Translations under genes and position numbers: made by a program
Shown: positions 54,359 to 63,556 of the stretch, piece after piece
Position numbering within the stretch: the first letter of the stretch is position 1
Layout: each line of letters starts with the position of its first letter
Assembly (NCBI RefSeq): GCF_001547895.1
Contig: NZ_AP014627.1
Location: forward strand, 4,033,501-4,097,500
Direction: 5' to 3'
DNA from: Pseudomonas sp. Os17
GTDB taxonomy: Bacteria > Pseudomonadota > Gammaproteobacteria > Pseudomonadales > Pseudomonadaceae
DNA: 64,000 nucleotides
Notes under the pieces: model-generated
Seen by the model: only the letters and a program-made list of their open reading frames with translations
The model's database searches: none
What the model was told of the DNA's origin: nothing

Positions 54359-57300
54359 ATGAGAACACCACTGACCACGCTAGGTACCTGGCTGACACGC
54401 CCGCTGACTTCACTGTTCCTGCTCCTGGTCATGTTGACCCTGAGCAGCCAGGCAATGGCCGCCGCTCCCGTGATCACCAACCCGGCTACAGGCAGTACCT
54501 TGCCTAGCGTGGCAGTGGGCCAGTCCATGAGCATCGTCATCAACTCCGTCGGTGGCGCGCAACCACTGGACAAATGGGTAGAGTGCGACGCCAATGACCC
54601 GGACTACGACGGCGTGACTCCCTGCCTGCCGCCGGGCCTGATCCTCGATCCGTCACCGGGCAGCTCGAACACCATACTCCACGGCACGCCCACCACCGCC
54701 GGCACCTACACATTCAGCATCACCCTCAATGACGGCCTGAATCAGGGCGGCGTCGCCACCTATACCCTGGTGGTCACCAGCTCCGCGACCCCGACCCTGA
54801 CCGCCGTCACCCCGAACAACGGCAGCACCGCAGGCGCCACCTCCGTCACCCTCACCGGCACCAACCTGACCGGTGCCACGGCGGTGAGCTTTGGCGGGAC
54901 ATCCGCCACCGGTTACATCGTCAACAATGCCACCACCATCACCGCCACCACCCCGGCCCACGCCGCAGGTGCGGTTAACGTGGTAGTCACCACCCCAGGG
55001 GGCACCGCAACCCTGACCAACGGCTATACCTACAACGTTCCGCCCCCCACCGTCGGCCCAGTCAGCGCCACAGTGGCCGCCAACAGCAGCGCCAACCCGA
55101 TCACCCTGAGCCTGAGCGGCGGCGCGGCCAGCAGCGTGGCCGTGGCCACTGCCGCCAGTCATGGCACCGCCACCGCCAGCGGCACCAGCATTACCTACAC
55201 CCCAACCGCCGGTTACTCCGGCAGCGACAGCTTCACCTACACCGCCACCAACGCCAGCGGCACCTCCAGCCCGGCCACGGTGACCATCACCGTCAGTGCA
55301 CCCACCCTGGCGATAACGCCGACGACACTGCCCGACGGCATTCAGGGCACGGCCTACAACCAGACCGTGACCGCCACCGGCGGCACCACGCCCTACACCT
55401 ATGCAATCAGCGCCGGTAGCCTGCCGGCCGGCCTGAGCCTGAACACCAGCAGTGGCGTGATCAGCGGTACGCCGACTGTCAGTGGCACCTTCAACCTGAC
55501 CGTCACCGCCACCGACGCCAACAGCGCCACCGGCTCCCGCGCCTACACCTTGCAGATCAACGGCCTGCCACCGGTGGCCAATGCCGTCAGCGCCACCGTG
55601 GCCGCCAACAGCAGCGCCAACCCGATCACCCTGAACATCACGGGCGGCGCCGCCAGCAGCGTGGCCATCGCCACAGCCGCCAGCCATGGCACCGCCACCG
55701 CCAGCGGCACCAGCATCACCTACACCCCAACTGCCGGTTATTCCGGCAGTGACAGCTTCACCTACACCGCCACCAACGCCAGCGGCACCTCCAGCCCGGC
55801 CACCGTGACCATTACCGTCAGTGCGCCGAGCATTACCCTGAGTCCCGGCTCCCTGAGCAACGGCAGCGTCGGCACGGCCTACAGCCAGACCGTCACTGCC
55901 ACTGGCGGCACCGCGCCCTACACCTACGCCATCACCTCCGGCAGCCTGCCGGCCGGCCTGATCCTCAACACCACCACCGGCGCCATCAGCGGCACCCCCA
56001 TGGCCGACGGCACCCTCAACCTGACCATCACCGCCACCGACGCCAACAGCGCCACCGGCTCCCAGGCCTTCTCGATCACCATCGGCGTGCAGGCGCCGGT
56101 GGCCAATGCCGTCAGCGCCACCGTGGCCGCCAACAGCAGCGCCAACCCGATCACCCTGAACATCACCGGCGGCGCCGCCAGCAGCGTGGCCATCGCCACA
56201 GCCGCCAGCCATGGCACCGCTACCGCCAGCGGCACCAGCATCACCTACACCCCAACCGCCGGTTATTCCGGCAGCGACAGCTTCACCTACACCGCCACCA
56301 ACGCCAGCGGCACCTCCAGCCCGGCCACCGTGACCATCACTGTCAGTGCGCCGAGCATTACCCTGAGCCCCGGCTCCCTGAGCAACGGCAGCGTCGGCAC
56401 GGCCTACAGCCAGACCGTCACTGCCACTGGCGGCACCGCGCCCTACACCTACGCCATCACCTCCGGCAGCCTGCCGGCCGGCCTGATCCTGAACACCGCC
56501 ACCGGCGCCATCAGTGGCACCCCCATGGCCAGCGGCACCCTCAACCTGACCATCACCGCCACCGACGCCAACAGCGCTACCGGCTCCCAGGCCTTCTCGA
56601 TCACCATTGGCGTCCAGGCGCCGGTGGCCAATGCCGTCAGCGCCACCGTGGCCGCCAACAGCAGCGCCAACCCGATCACCCTGAACATCACCGGTGGCGC
56701 CGCCAGCAGCGTGGCCATCGCCACTGCCGCCAGCCATGGCACCGCCACCGCCAGCGGCACCAGCATCACCTACACCCCAATCGCCGGTTATTCCGGCAGC
56801 GACAGCTTCACCTACACCGCCACCAACGCCGGCGGCACCTCCAGCCCGGCCACGGTGACCCTCACGGTCAGCGCGCCCAGCCTGGTACTGACTCCGGCGT
56901 CCTTGGGGGCCGGCACCGCAGGCAGCGCCTACAGCGCCACCCTCAGCGCCACCGGCGGCACCGCGCCCTACACCTACGCCATCACCTCCGGCAGCCTGCC
57001 GGCCGGCCTGAGCCTGAACACCGCCAGCGGCCTGATCAGCGGTACGCCGACCACCAGCGGCAGCAGCAACCTGAGCATCACCGTCACCGATGCCAACGGC
57101 GCTACCGGCTCACAGACCTACACCCTGACCATCGCTGCCGTGGCGATTACCGTACCGGCTTCCAGTCAGATCCTCGCGGCGGGCCAGTCGGCCACCGTCG
57201 ACCTGACCCAGGGCGCCACCGGTGGCCCGTTCACCCAGGCCGTCCTCGGCTCGGTCACCCCGGCATCGGCCGGGCGGGCGATGATGATCGGCCGCTTCTC

Positions 57301-58537
57301 GATGCGCTTCGTGCCTTCGGCGGCCTTCGCCGGCACCGCTGTGGTCAGCTTCAGCCTGCAGAACGGCAGCGGCGCCAGCGCCGCGAGCACCGTCAGCTTC
57401 ATGATCCAGGAGCGTCCGGACCCGACCAAGGACGCCGAGGTCATCGGCCTGCTCAACGCCCAGACCCGCGCCGCCGAGCGTTTTGCCAGCACCCAGATGG
57501 ACAACTTCAACCGGCGCCTGGAGCAACTGCACCAGATCAGTTGCGAGCGCAATTCGCTCAACGCCAGCTTGCGCAAGGAAGGCCGCGACGTGCCGCTGGG
57601 CGAAATCGCCAAAGCCGTCCAGGACCAGCTGGGAGGCACCGCCAACCAGACCGAGCAGGAAAAACGCGAAGCCGCGGCCGCTCTGCAGGACAACTGCAAA
57701 CAGGACGCCCTGGCGTTCTGGAGCGACGGCTTCGTCAACGTCGGCTCGACCCACACCCGGGGCGCGCGGGACAACAGCTTCACCACCCTGGGCCTGAGCG
57801 TCGGTGTCGACTATCGCCTGTCGCCCAGCGCCATTGCCGGGGTCGGTATCGGCTACGGCAACGACCGCAGCGACATCGGCAAGAACCACACCCGCAGCGA
57901 TGGGGACGCCATCGGCATCGCCACCTACCTGAGCCTGAACCTGGCCCCGCAGGTATTTGTCGACGGCCTTTTGGGCTACAACCGCATCAGCTTCGACTCG
58001 CGCCGCTACATCACCGGCAGCAACGACGACTACGCCCGCGGCTCGCGGGATGCCGATCAGTTGTTCGCCTCCCTGACCGCCAGCTATGAGTATCGCCAGG
58101 GGCCGCTGTCGCTGACGCCCTACAGTCGCCTGAACGCCAGCACCACGCGCCTGGATGCCTACCGTGAAAGTGGCGGCGGCATTTACGGCCTGTCCTACGA
58201 CGAACAGCGCCAGCAGAACTTCACCTCCTACCTCGGTGTACGTTCGGGCTACGACCTGATGACCCGGATCGGTGTGGTCACGCCCAAGGTCGGCCTGGCC
58301 TGGGGCCACAACTTCAGCAGCAGCAGCGACTACAAGATGCGCTACACCGACCAGGGTGACGAAGGCACGCTGTACCGGCTCAAGCCCGACGCCCTGGACA
58401 GCGATTTCGCCAGCCTGGACATGGGCGTCGACTTCAACCTCGGGCGTGCCTGGCAACTGGGCGTCTCGTACAAGACCGCCCTGGGCTCGGACGAACGCAA
58501 CGACACCTTCCGCCTGGGTTTGAATGGCAAGTTTTGA
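54359..58537 (+). CDS. Large Ig-repeat protein with C-terminal autotransporter barrel
   Basis: The 1392-residue surface protein starts with a signal peptide ending near QAMAA. Next come an Ig-like segment (about 36-140), an IPT/TIG-type domain (about 145-225), and four 175-residue units (from about residues 230, 405, 580 and 755). Each unit pairs a cadherin/Big-like domain (VSATVAANSSANPITL...SYSGSDSFTYTATN type) with a putative-Ig (He_PIG) domain (GSLPAGL...ISGTP). A linker with a glutamate/arginine-rich stretch (about 1015-1110) leads to an autotransporter beta-barrel (about 1120-1392) ending in LNGKF. AGGAAG precedes the ATG. Adhesin or surface display is the likely role. It follows the GNAT gene by 116 bases. 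Confidence 0.88.
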   Translation: MRTPLTTLGTWLTRPLTSLFLLLVMLTLSSQAMAAAPVITNPATGSTLPSVAVGQSMSIVINSVGGAQPLDKWVECDANDPDYDGVTPCLPPGLILDPSPGSSNTILHGTPTTAGTYTFSITLNDGLNQGGVATYTLVVTSSATPTLTAVTPNNGSTAGATSVTLTGTNLTGATAVSFGGTSATGYIVNNATTITATTPAHAAGAVNVVVTTPGGTATLTNGYTYNVPPPTVGPVSATVAANSSANPITLSLSGGAASSVAVATAASHGTATASGTSITYTPTAGYSGSDSFTYTATNASGTSSPATVTITVSAPTLAITPTTLPDGIQGTAYNQTVTATGGTTPYTYAISAGSLPAGLSLNTSSGVISGTPTVSGTFNLTVTATDANSATGSRAYTLQINGLPPVANAVSATVAANSSANPITLNITGGAASSVAIATAASHGTATASGTSITYTPTAGYSGSDSFTYTATNASGTSSPATVTITVSAPSITLSPGSLSNGSVGTAYSQTVTATGGTAPYTYAITSGSLPAGLILNTTTGAISGTPMADGTLNLTITATDANSATGSQAFSITIGVQAPVANAVSATVAANSSANPITLNITGGAASSVAIATAASHGTATASGTSITYTPTAGYSGSDSFTYTATNASGTSSPATVTITVSAPSITLSPGSLSNGSVGTAYSQTVTATGGTAPYTYAITSGSLPAGLILNTATGAISGTPMASGTLNLTITATDANSATGSQAFSITIGVQAPVANAVSATVAANSSANPITLNITGGAASSVAIATAASHGTATASGTSITYTPIAGYSGSDSFTYTATNAGGTSSPATVTLTVSAPSLVLTPASLGAGTAGSAYSATLSATGGTAPYTYAITSGSLPAGLSLNTASGLISGTPTTSGSSNLSITVTDANGATGSQTYTLTIAAVAITVPASSQILAAGQSATVDLTQGATGGPFTQAVLGSVTPASAGRAMMIGRFSMRFVPSAAFAGTAVVSFSLQNGSGASAASTVSFMIQERPDPTKDAEVIGLLNAQTRAAERFASTQMDNFNRRLEQLHQISCERNSLNASLRKEGRDVPLGEIAKAVQDQLGGTANQTEQEKREAAAALQDNCKQDALAFWSDGFVNVGSTHTRGARDNSFTTLGLSVGVDYRLSPSAIAGVGIGYGNDRSDIGKNHTRSDGDAIGIATYLSLNLAPQVFVDGLLGYNRISFDSRRYITGSNDDYARGSRDADQLFASLTASYEYRQGPLSLTPYSRLNASTTRLDAYRESGGGIYGLSYDEQRQQNFTSYLGVRSGYDLMTRIGVVTPKVGLAWGHNFSSSSDYKMRYTDQGDEGTLYRLKPDALDSDFASLDMGVDFNLGRAWQLGVSYKTALGSDERNDTFRLGLNGKF
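55046..57145 (+). repeat. Four tandem 525-base units in the Ig-repeat gene
   Basis: Matching points recur at exact 525-base steps (55061, 55586, 56111 and 56636 for the GTCAGCGCCAC motif). Units 2 and 3 (from 55571 and 56096) are nearly identical at the DNA level. Units 1 and 4 have drifted, mostly in their second halves. Confidence 0.9.
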
Positions 58538-58642
58538 ACGGTAAGTTCTGAACCGCCGGTTGTGCACCCTGGCCACAGATTAGTGGCCCGGGACCGGGCC
58601 CTACAGCAGGAAATGGCTCCCCCCGAACCGAGCCGAAAAAAC

Positions 58643-58675
58643 ACACCCCGCCAGAGTCGGACTCTGGCGGGGTGT
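58643..58675. terminator. Bidirectional intrinsic terminator between convergent genes
   Basis: Perfect 15-base arms (58643-58657 and 58661-58675) flank CGG. An A-run precedes it (T-run for the minus strand) and a GT-rich stretch ending TGTTT follows. It separates the Ig-repeat gene from the convergent aminotransferase gene. Confidence 0.85.
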
Positions 58676-58719
58676 GGTGTTTCAGCGGCGCCGACAAGCA
58701 GTCGATCCAGCGCCGGCCC

Positions 58720-60120
58720 TCAGGCCGTCGGCAACTGCCCGCTCTCGATCTCCCGGGCCGTGCGTTCCACCGCGCGCCGGGTCTTGTCGATCAGTTCGTC
58801 GATATCGCCGCGGGTCGCCACCAGCGCCGGGGCCATGATCATCCGCCCCAGGGTCGAGCGGATGATCACCCCCTCTTCGAAGCCCAGGGTGCGGCAGCGC
58901 CAGGCGATGTCGTTCTCGTTGGCAAAGCGCTTGCGGCTGGCCTTGTCCTCGGCGAACTGCAAGGCCGCCACCAGCCCGCAGCCCTGGATCTCGCCGATCA
59001 GCGGGTGGTTGCCGAACACTTCCCGCAGGCACTGCTGCAGGTAGGGGCCGGTGTCCTGCTTGACCCGGGTCACCACGCCTTCATCGCGCAGGGCCTTGAG
59101 GTTGGCGATGGCCACGGCGGCGGCCACCGGGTGCCCGGAATAGGTCAGGCCGTGGGCGAACACCCCGCCCTGCTCCACCAGCACCTGGGCGATGCGCTTG
59201 CTCAGCACCAAACCGCCCATGGGGATGTAGCCGGAGGTCAGGCCCTTGGCGATGGACAGGGTGTCGGGCTCGAAGCCGAAGTGCTGATGGGCGAACCACT
59301 CGCCGGTGCGGCCGAAACCGCCGATCACTTCGTCGGCGCACAGCAGCACGTCGTACTGGCGGCAGATGCGCTGGATTTCCGGCCAGTAGCTGTCTGGCGG
59401 GAAGATCATGCCGCCGGCGCCCTGGAACGGTTCGGCGATGAAACCGGCGACGTTCTCGGCCCCAAGTTCGAGGATCTTCTCTTCCAGCTGGCGGGCGCAG
59501 CGCAGGCCGAACTCGGCGGGCGTCAGGTTGCCTTCGTGGGCGAACCAGTAAGGCTCGTCGATGTGCGCCACATCCGGAATCAGCCCGCCCATGTCGTGCA
59601 TGAACTTCATCCCGCCCAGGGCGGTGGCGGCCAGGGTCGAGCCGTGGTAGCCGTTCCAGCGGCCGATCATCACCTTCTTCTGCGGCTGGCCGAGGATCTG
59701 CCAGTAGCGGCGCACGCTGCGAATCAGCACCTCGTTGGCCTCGGAGCCGGAGTTGGTGTAGATGGCGTGGCTGTAGTGCCCGGGCAACAGGCTGAACAGC
59801 AGCTCGGAGAGCTCCACCACCGCCGGGTGGGTGGTGTGGAAGAACATGTTGTAGTACGGCAACTGCTCGAGCTGGGCGCTGGCGGCGGCCGCCAGGTCCT
59901 GGCGACCGTAGCCCAGGTTGGTGCACCACAGCCCGGACATGCCGTCCAGGTAGCGCTGGCCGTCGTTGTCCCACAGGTGCAGGCCCTGGCCGCGGACGAT
60001 CACCCGCGGGCCTTCGGCGTTCAGCGCCTTCTGGTCGAGGAAGGCATGGATATGGTGGGCGGCATCCAGGGCCTGGTAGTCCTGGGTACTGCGTTGGGCG
60101 GTCGGGTTTTCAGCACTCAT
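58720..60120 (-). CDS. Class III aminotransferase, polyamine:pyruvate (SpuC-like)
   Basis: The 466-residue PLP enzyme probably transfers the terminal amino group of putrescine or a related amine to pyruvate. It resembles P. aeruginosa SpuC throughout, with SGLWCTNLGYGR, YTNSGSEANE, RWNGYHGSTLA, CADEVIGGFGRTGEW and the PLP lysine in SIAKGLTSGYIPMGG (Lys292). ATG 60120 is favoured by AGGAG 7 bases upstream; another ATG at 60126 is too close to it. It is the last gene of a group with a permease and an aldehyde dehydrogenase. Other omega-amine donors are possible. Confidence 0.9.
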   Translation of the reverse strand: MSAENPTAQRSTQDYQALDAAHHIHAFLDQKALNAEGPRVIVRGQGLHLWDNDGQRYLDGMSGLWCTNLGYGRQDLAAAASAQLEQLPYYNMFFHTTHPAVVELSELLFSLLPGHYSHAIYTNSGSEANEVLIRSVRRYWQILGQPQKKVMIGRWNGYHGSTLAATALGGMKFMHDMGGLIPDVAHIDEPYWFAHEGNLTPAEFGLRCARQLEEKILELGAENVAGFIAEPFQGAGGMIFPPDSYWPEIQRICRQYDVLLCADEVIGGFGRTGEWFAHQHFGFEPDTLSIAKGLTSGYIPMGGLVLSKRIAQVLVEQGGVFAHGLTYSGHPVAAAVAIANLKALRDEGVVTRVKQDTGPYLQQCLREVFGNHPLIGEIQGCGLVAALQFAEDKASRKRFANENDIAWRCRTLGFEEGVIIRSTLGRMIMAPALVATRGDIDELIDKTRRAVERTAREIESGQLPTA

Positions 60121-60122
60121 GG

Positions 60123-61571
60123 TCATTCTCCTGCACGACAAGTGGATTCAAGGGAAGGCGTGGCGACGGGACTCGGCCCCGTGGGCAGCAGCGGTTCGGG
60201 AACAAACAGTGGCTTGCGCATCACCCACTTGATCCAGACCACGGCGATCAGCGAGATCACCCCCAGCACGACGCCGGCGCTGCCAAAGATCCGCGCGGTC
60301 ATCTCCGGGGACGGGGACACGTGATAGATCGCAAACAGCATGCCGACGATGCCCAGCACCTGGGGCCAGGGGTAGAACGGCGAACGGAACGGCCGGGGCG
60401 CGTCGGGGTAGCGCCGACGCAGGGCGATCACGTCGATGTGCACGATGATGTAGGCCAAGAGCCAGGCCAGGGCCGCGGCCAACAGCAGCAGGCTGATGGA
60501 GTCCGGGTCCTGGCCCAGGATCAGGATCGGCAGCCCCGTGAGCGCGGCGACGAACAGCACCGCCACCCAGGGTGTGCGGCTGCGCGGGCTGAGGCGTTTG
60601 AACTGGGGGAAGGCCTGGCCGTTCTGGGCCATGCCGTAGAGCATCCGCGGCAGCGCCGCCAGGGACGAGTTGACCGTGCTGCAGGTGGCGGTGATCACCG
60701 CGCCCACCAGGAACAGCTTGCCGGCCTCGCCGAACACCGTGGTGGCGAACAGGAAATGCGGCAGCGGATGGCTCGCCAGTTGCTCCCGGGGAATGCACAG
60801 CAAGGCGCCGAGGCAATACAGGGTGATCACCAGGAAGATGATGCTCAGGCCGATGATCATCGAGCGCGGGACATTGCGTTCCGGGCGGCGGGTTTCCTCC
60901 ACCAGCGGGCAGACGAACTCGGCCCCGACAAACCCCCAGATGGCCATCGCCGCCAAGGCCAGCGCGCCGACCTCCATGGGGTTCCAGCCCTGGTCCAGCG
61001 GCCGTTGCAAGTCGGCCTGGGGGCTGCCGATGGCGCCCAGGCCCAGGGTCAGGAGAATCACCACCATCACCACCGCGAGCACCGTCTGCAGCCGGGCGAA
61101 GACATCGATGCCCAGCAGGTTGAGCGCGGTGAAGGTGCCGAGCACGCCATAGGCCACCAGCATCGGCGGCAGCACCCCGGGGTAGACCTTGCCGATGATC
61201 AGGTCCAGGAGCAGCAGCTCGGCGGACAGGGCGAACATCGCCACCACCATGTAGCCGGAGAAGGTCGCGAGGATCGCCGGAAAGTGCCCGATGGCCACTT
61301 CGGTGTAGCTGCTCAGGCTACCGGCCCGGGGCACCATCAGCGCCAGTTCGGAGAACGACAAGGCATAGGTCAGCGCCAGCAGGTAGGCCAGCAGCAGCGG
61401 GATGAAGAAGCCCAGCCCGGCCATCCCCGCGCCTTGCAGCATCAACACCATGACCCCCTGGGACACCACCAGGCCAACGGCCACCGACACCAGCGAACCC
61501 AGGCCCAGGACCCGGCGCAAGCCGCCGTTGCTGGTGGGGCTCAAGGCCGCCGGGGAGAGATTTGCAGTCAT
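60123..61571 (-). CDS. APC-family amino acid/polyamine permease
   Basis: A 482-residue inner-membrane carrier with about twelve helices. The first helices hold GLGSLVSVAVGLVVSQGVMV and later PRAGSLSSYTEVAIGHFPAI; the FVGAEFVCPLVEETRRPERNVPR segment of amino-acid/polyamine/organocation carriers is clear. ATG 61571 is the first in a good context. It stops 2 bases before the aminotransferase start, so the two are coupled. The likely substrate is an amine taken up for the catabolic enzymes beside it. Confidence 0.92.
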   Translation of the reverse strand: MTANLSPAALSPTSNGGLRRVLGLGSLVSVAVGLVVSQGVMVLMLQGAGMAGLGFFIPLLLAYLLALTYALSFSELALMVPRAGSLSSYTEVAIGHFPAILATFSGYMVVAMFALSAELLLLDLIIGKVYPGVLPPMLVAYGVLGTFTALNLLGIDVFARLQTVLAVVMVVILLTLGLGAIGSPQADLQRPLDQGWNPMEVGALALAAMAIWGFVGAEFVCPLVEETRRPERNVPRSMIIGLSIIFLVITLYCLGALLCIPREQLASHPLPHFLFATTVFGEAGKLFLVGAVITATCSTVNSSLAALPRMLYGMAQNGQAFPQFKRLSPRSRTPWVAVLFVAALTGLPILILGQDPDSISLLLLAAALAWLLAYIIVHIDVIALRRRYPDAPRPFRSPFYPWPQVLGIVGMLFAIYHVSPSPEMTARIFGSAGVVLGVISLIAVVWIKWVMRKPLFVPEPLLPTGPSPVATPSLESTCRAGE

Positions 61572-61660
61572 CGCACGCACTCCTTTCTTATTGTTGTGGG
61601 CCTGCCGCGGCAGCGGCAGGTGCAGCGGCGCCCGGGTGGCGCCGCCAGGGCTCCGTAGCG

Positions 61661-63151
61661 CTAGCGCAGTTGGAACCAGGTGGTCTTCAGTTGGCTGTAC
61701 TTGTCGAAGGCATGCAGCGACAGGTCGCGACCGAATCCCGATTGCCGGCCGCCGCCAAAGGGCACGGTGACGTCCAGGGCATCCACGGTGTTCACCGACA
61801 CCGTGCCGGCCCGCAACTGCCGGGCCACCCGGTGGGCGCGGTTGAGGTCGTCCGTCCACAGCGAGGCGGCCAGGCCGTAGACGCTGTCATTGGCCAGGGC
61901 AATGGCCTGCTCCTCGTCATCGAAGGGGATTACCGCCAGCACCGGGCCGAACACCTCCTCCCGAGCGATGCTCATCTGCGGCTTCACCCCGGTGAGGAGG
62001 GTCGGCTCGATGTAGTTGTCGCTGCCGTCGATGTGCAGCTGGCGGCCGCCACAGGCCAACTGCGCGCCCTGCTCCCGGGCGCCCTCGATATAGGCCATGA
62101 CCCGGGCGGTCTGGCGCGCGTCGACCATGGCCCCGGCGCGGCTGGCCGGGTCCAGCGGGTTGCCCGGGCGCCAGTCCCGGGCCTTGGCCTTGAGGCGCTC
62201 GACGAACTCGTCATGAATGCTGCGCTGCACCAGCAGCCGCGAGTTGGCCGAGCACACCTCGCCCTGGTTGAAGAAGATGCCGAAGGCGCTCTTCTCGGCG
62301 GCCAGCTCCAGGTCCTGGCAGTCGGCGAACACCAGGTTCGGGCTCTTGCCGCCGCATTCGAGCCAGACCTGCTTGAGGTTCGATTGCGCCGAATACTGCA
62401 TGAAGCACTTGCCCACCTCGGTGGAGCCGGTGAACACCAGGCAATCCACATCCGGGTGCAGGCCCAGGGCGCGACCGGCATCGCTGCCCAGGCCCGGCAC
62501 CACGTTGAACACCCCTTCCGGCACGCCGGCCTCCAGGGCCAGCTCGGCCAGGCGCAGGGCCGAGAACGGCGACTGTTCGGCAGGCTTGAGCACCACCGAG
62601 TTGCCCACCGCCAGGGCCGGGGCCAGCTTCCAGGCGGCCATGTCCAGGGGGAAGTTCCAGGGCACCACCGCGCCGATCACCCCCAGGGCTTCGCGACGGA
62701 TGCTGGCATGGCTGTTGTGGCCACCGGGGGCCAGTTGATCGTAGAGCTTGTCGACGCTCTCGGCGTACCAGGCGAAGACGTGGGCCGCACCGGGCACGTC
62801 GATGTTCCAGGCGTCCATCACCGGCTTGCCCATGTTCAGGGAGTCCAGCAGCGCCAGCTCCTCGCGGTGGGCGAGCATCAGCTCGGCCAGGCGCAGCAGG
62901 ACCTTCTTGCGCTCCAGCGGGGCCATGCGCGCCCAGGGCCCCTGGTCGAAGGCCCGACGCGCGGCGGCCACCGCCAGGTCCACATCGGCCGCGCCGCAGG
63001 CACTGACCCGGGCCAGTACCCCAAGGGTGGCCGGGTTGACCGCATCGAAGGTGGCGCCGGACTGGGCGGCCATCCGTTGGCCGCCAATCAGCGCCTGATC
63101 AATGAATGTCTGTTGGGCAGCCCGCTGCTGCCAGTCACCGAGTTCGAACAC
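61661..63151 (-). CDS. NAD(P)-dependent aldehyde dehydrogenase (PuuC/KauB-like)
   Basis: The 496-residue enzyme oxidises an aldehyde to the acid. The active-site residues are Cys300 (NQGEVCSANSR) and Glu265 (LECGGKSPN), with the cofactor motif FTGSTEVGK and VVPWNFPLD. The length and the MGKP, YAESVDKLYDQ and FGGGRQSGFGRD motifs fit the gamma-glutamyl-gamma-aminobutyraldehyde/4-guanidinobutyraldehyde dehydrogenase group. It would act on the aldehyde made by the aminotransferase two genes downstream. The gap of 89 bases to the permease holds GC-rich inverted repeats. Confidence 0.92.
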   Translation of the reverse strand: MFELGDWQQRAAQQTFIDQALIGGQRMAAQSGATFDAVNPATLGVLARVSACGAADVDLAVAAARRAFDQGPWARMAPLERKKVLLRLAELMLAHREELALLDSLNMGKPVMDAWNIDVPGAAHVFAWYAESVDKLYDQLAPGGHNSHASIRREALGVIGAVVPWNFPLDMAAWKLAPALAVGNSVVLKPAEQSPFSALRLAELALEAGVPEGVFNVVPGLGSDAGRALGLHPDVDCLVFTGSTEVGKCFMQYSAQSNLKQVWLECGGKSPNLVFADCQDLELAAEKSAFGIFFNQGEVCSANSRLLVQRSIHDEFVERLKAKARDWRPGNPLDPASRAGAMVDARQTARVMAYIEGAREQGAQLACGGRQLHIDGSDNYIEPTLLTGVKPQMSIAREEVFGPVLAVIPFDDEEQAIALANDSVYGLAASLWTDDLNRAHRVARQLRAGTVSVNTVDALDVTVPFGGGRQSGFGRDLSLHAFDKYSQLKTTWFQLR

Positions 63152-63348
63152 GCTGCACTCCCTCGTCGGCCGTTGCGACGGCCTGTTGGTTATTGGGTCC
63201 TGAGGGATGGTGCGTCAGCGCGAGCCAGAGGAAAAATACTAAAAATATGCTCCAGCACCATGAAAAAGCTCTGTAGCCAGACGGCTTGGCGCCCCCACGC
63301 AAAACGCCGCCACCCAAAGCCCCAGGTAACGGCGAAAGCCCACAACCC

Positions 63349-63482
63349 TGTGGCGAGGGAGCTTGCTCCCGCTGGAAGGCGCAGCCTTCCCAAGGCCTGA
63401 ATCCGCGGCCTGTCAGGTGGAGTTGCGGATTCAGGCTTTGCGGCCGCTGCGCGCCCGAGCGGGAGCAAGCTCCCTCGCCACA
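63349..63482. repeat. Nested inverted repeat of REP/BIME type
   Basis: Perfect 25-base outer arms (63349-63373 and 63458-63482; core GCGAGGGAGCTTGCTCCCGC) enclose a second pair of 11-base arms CCTGAATCCGC and GCGGATTCAGG (63396-63406 and 63425-63435). It fills the middle of the 405-base gap between the aldehyde dehydrogenase and deacetylase genes. The rest of this gap shows no gene; the bases next to the dehydrogenase start should hold its promoter. Confidence 0.85.
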
Positions 63483-63556
63483 AGAAGCCTTGTCTCCCCT
63501 ATTCCTACACCGCCCCCGCACCGCAGCGCGTCGTTGGCCGACGTGCAGGAACCGCA

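Noticed and set aside
54653..56737. 694-codon minus-strand frame inside the Ig-repeat gene
   Set aside because: It is Gly/Ala/Asp/Val-only sequence that mirrors the Thr/Ala/Ser/Gly repeats of the plus-strand gene.
55046..57145. CRISPR-like array
   Set aside because: The repeats are 525-base coding units without short repeats and unique spacers; they are in frame with the surface protein.
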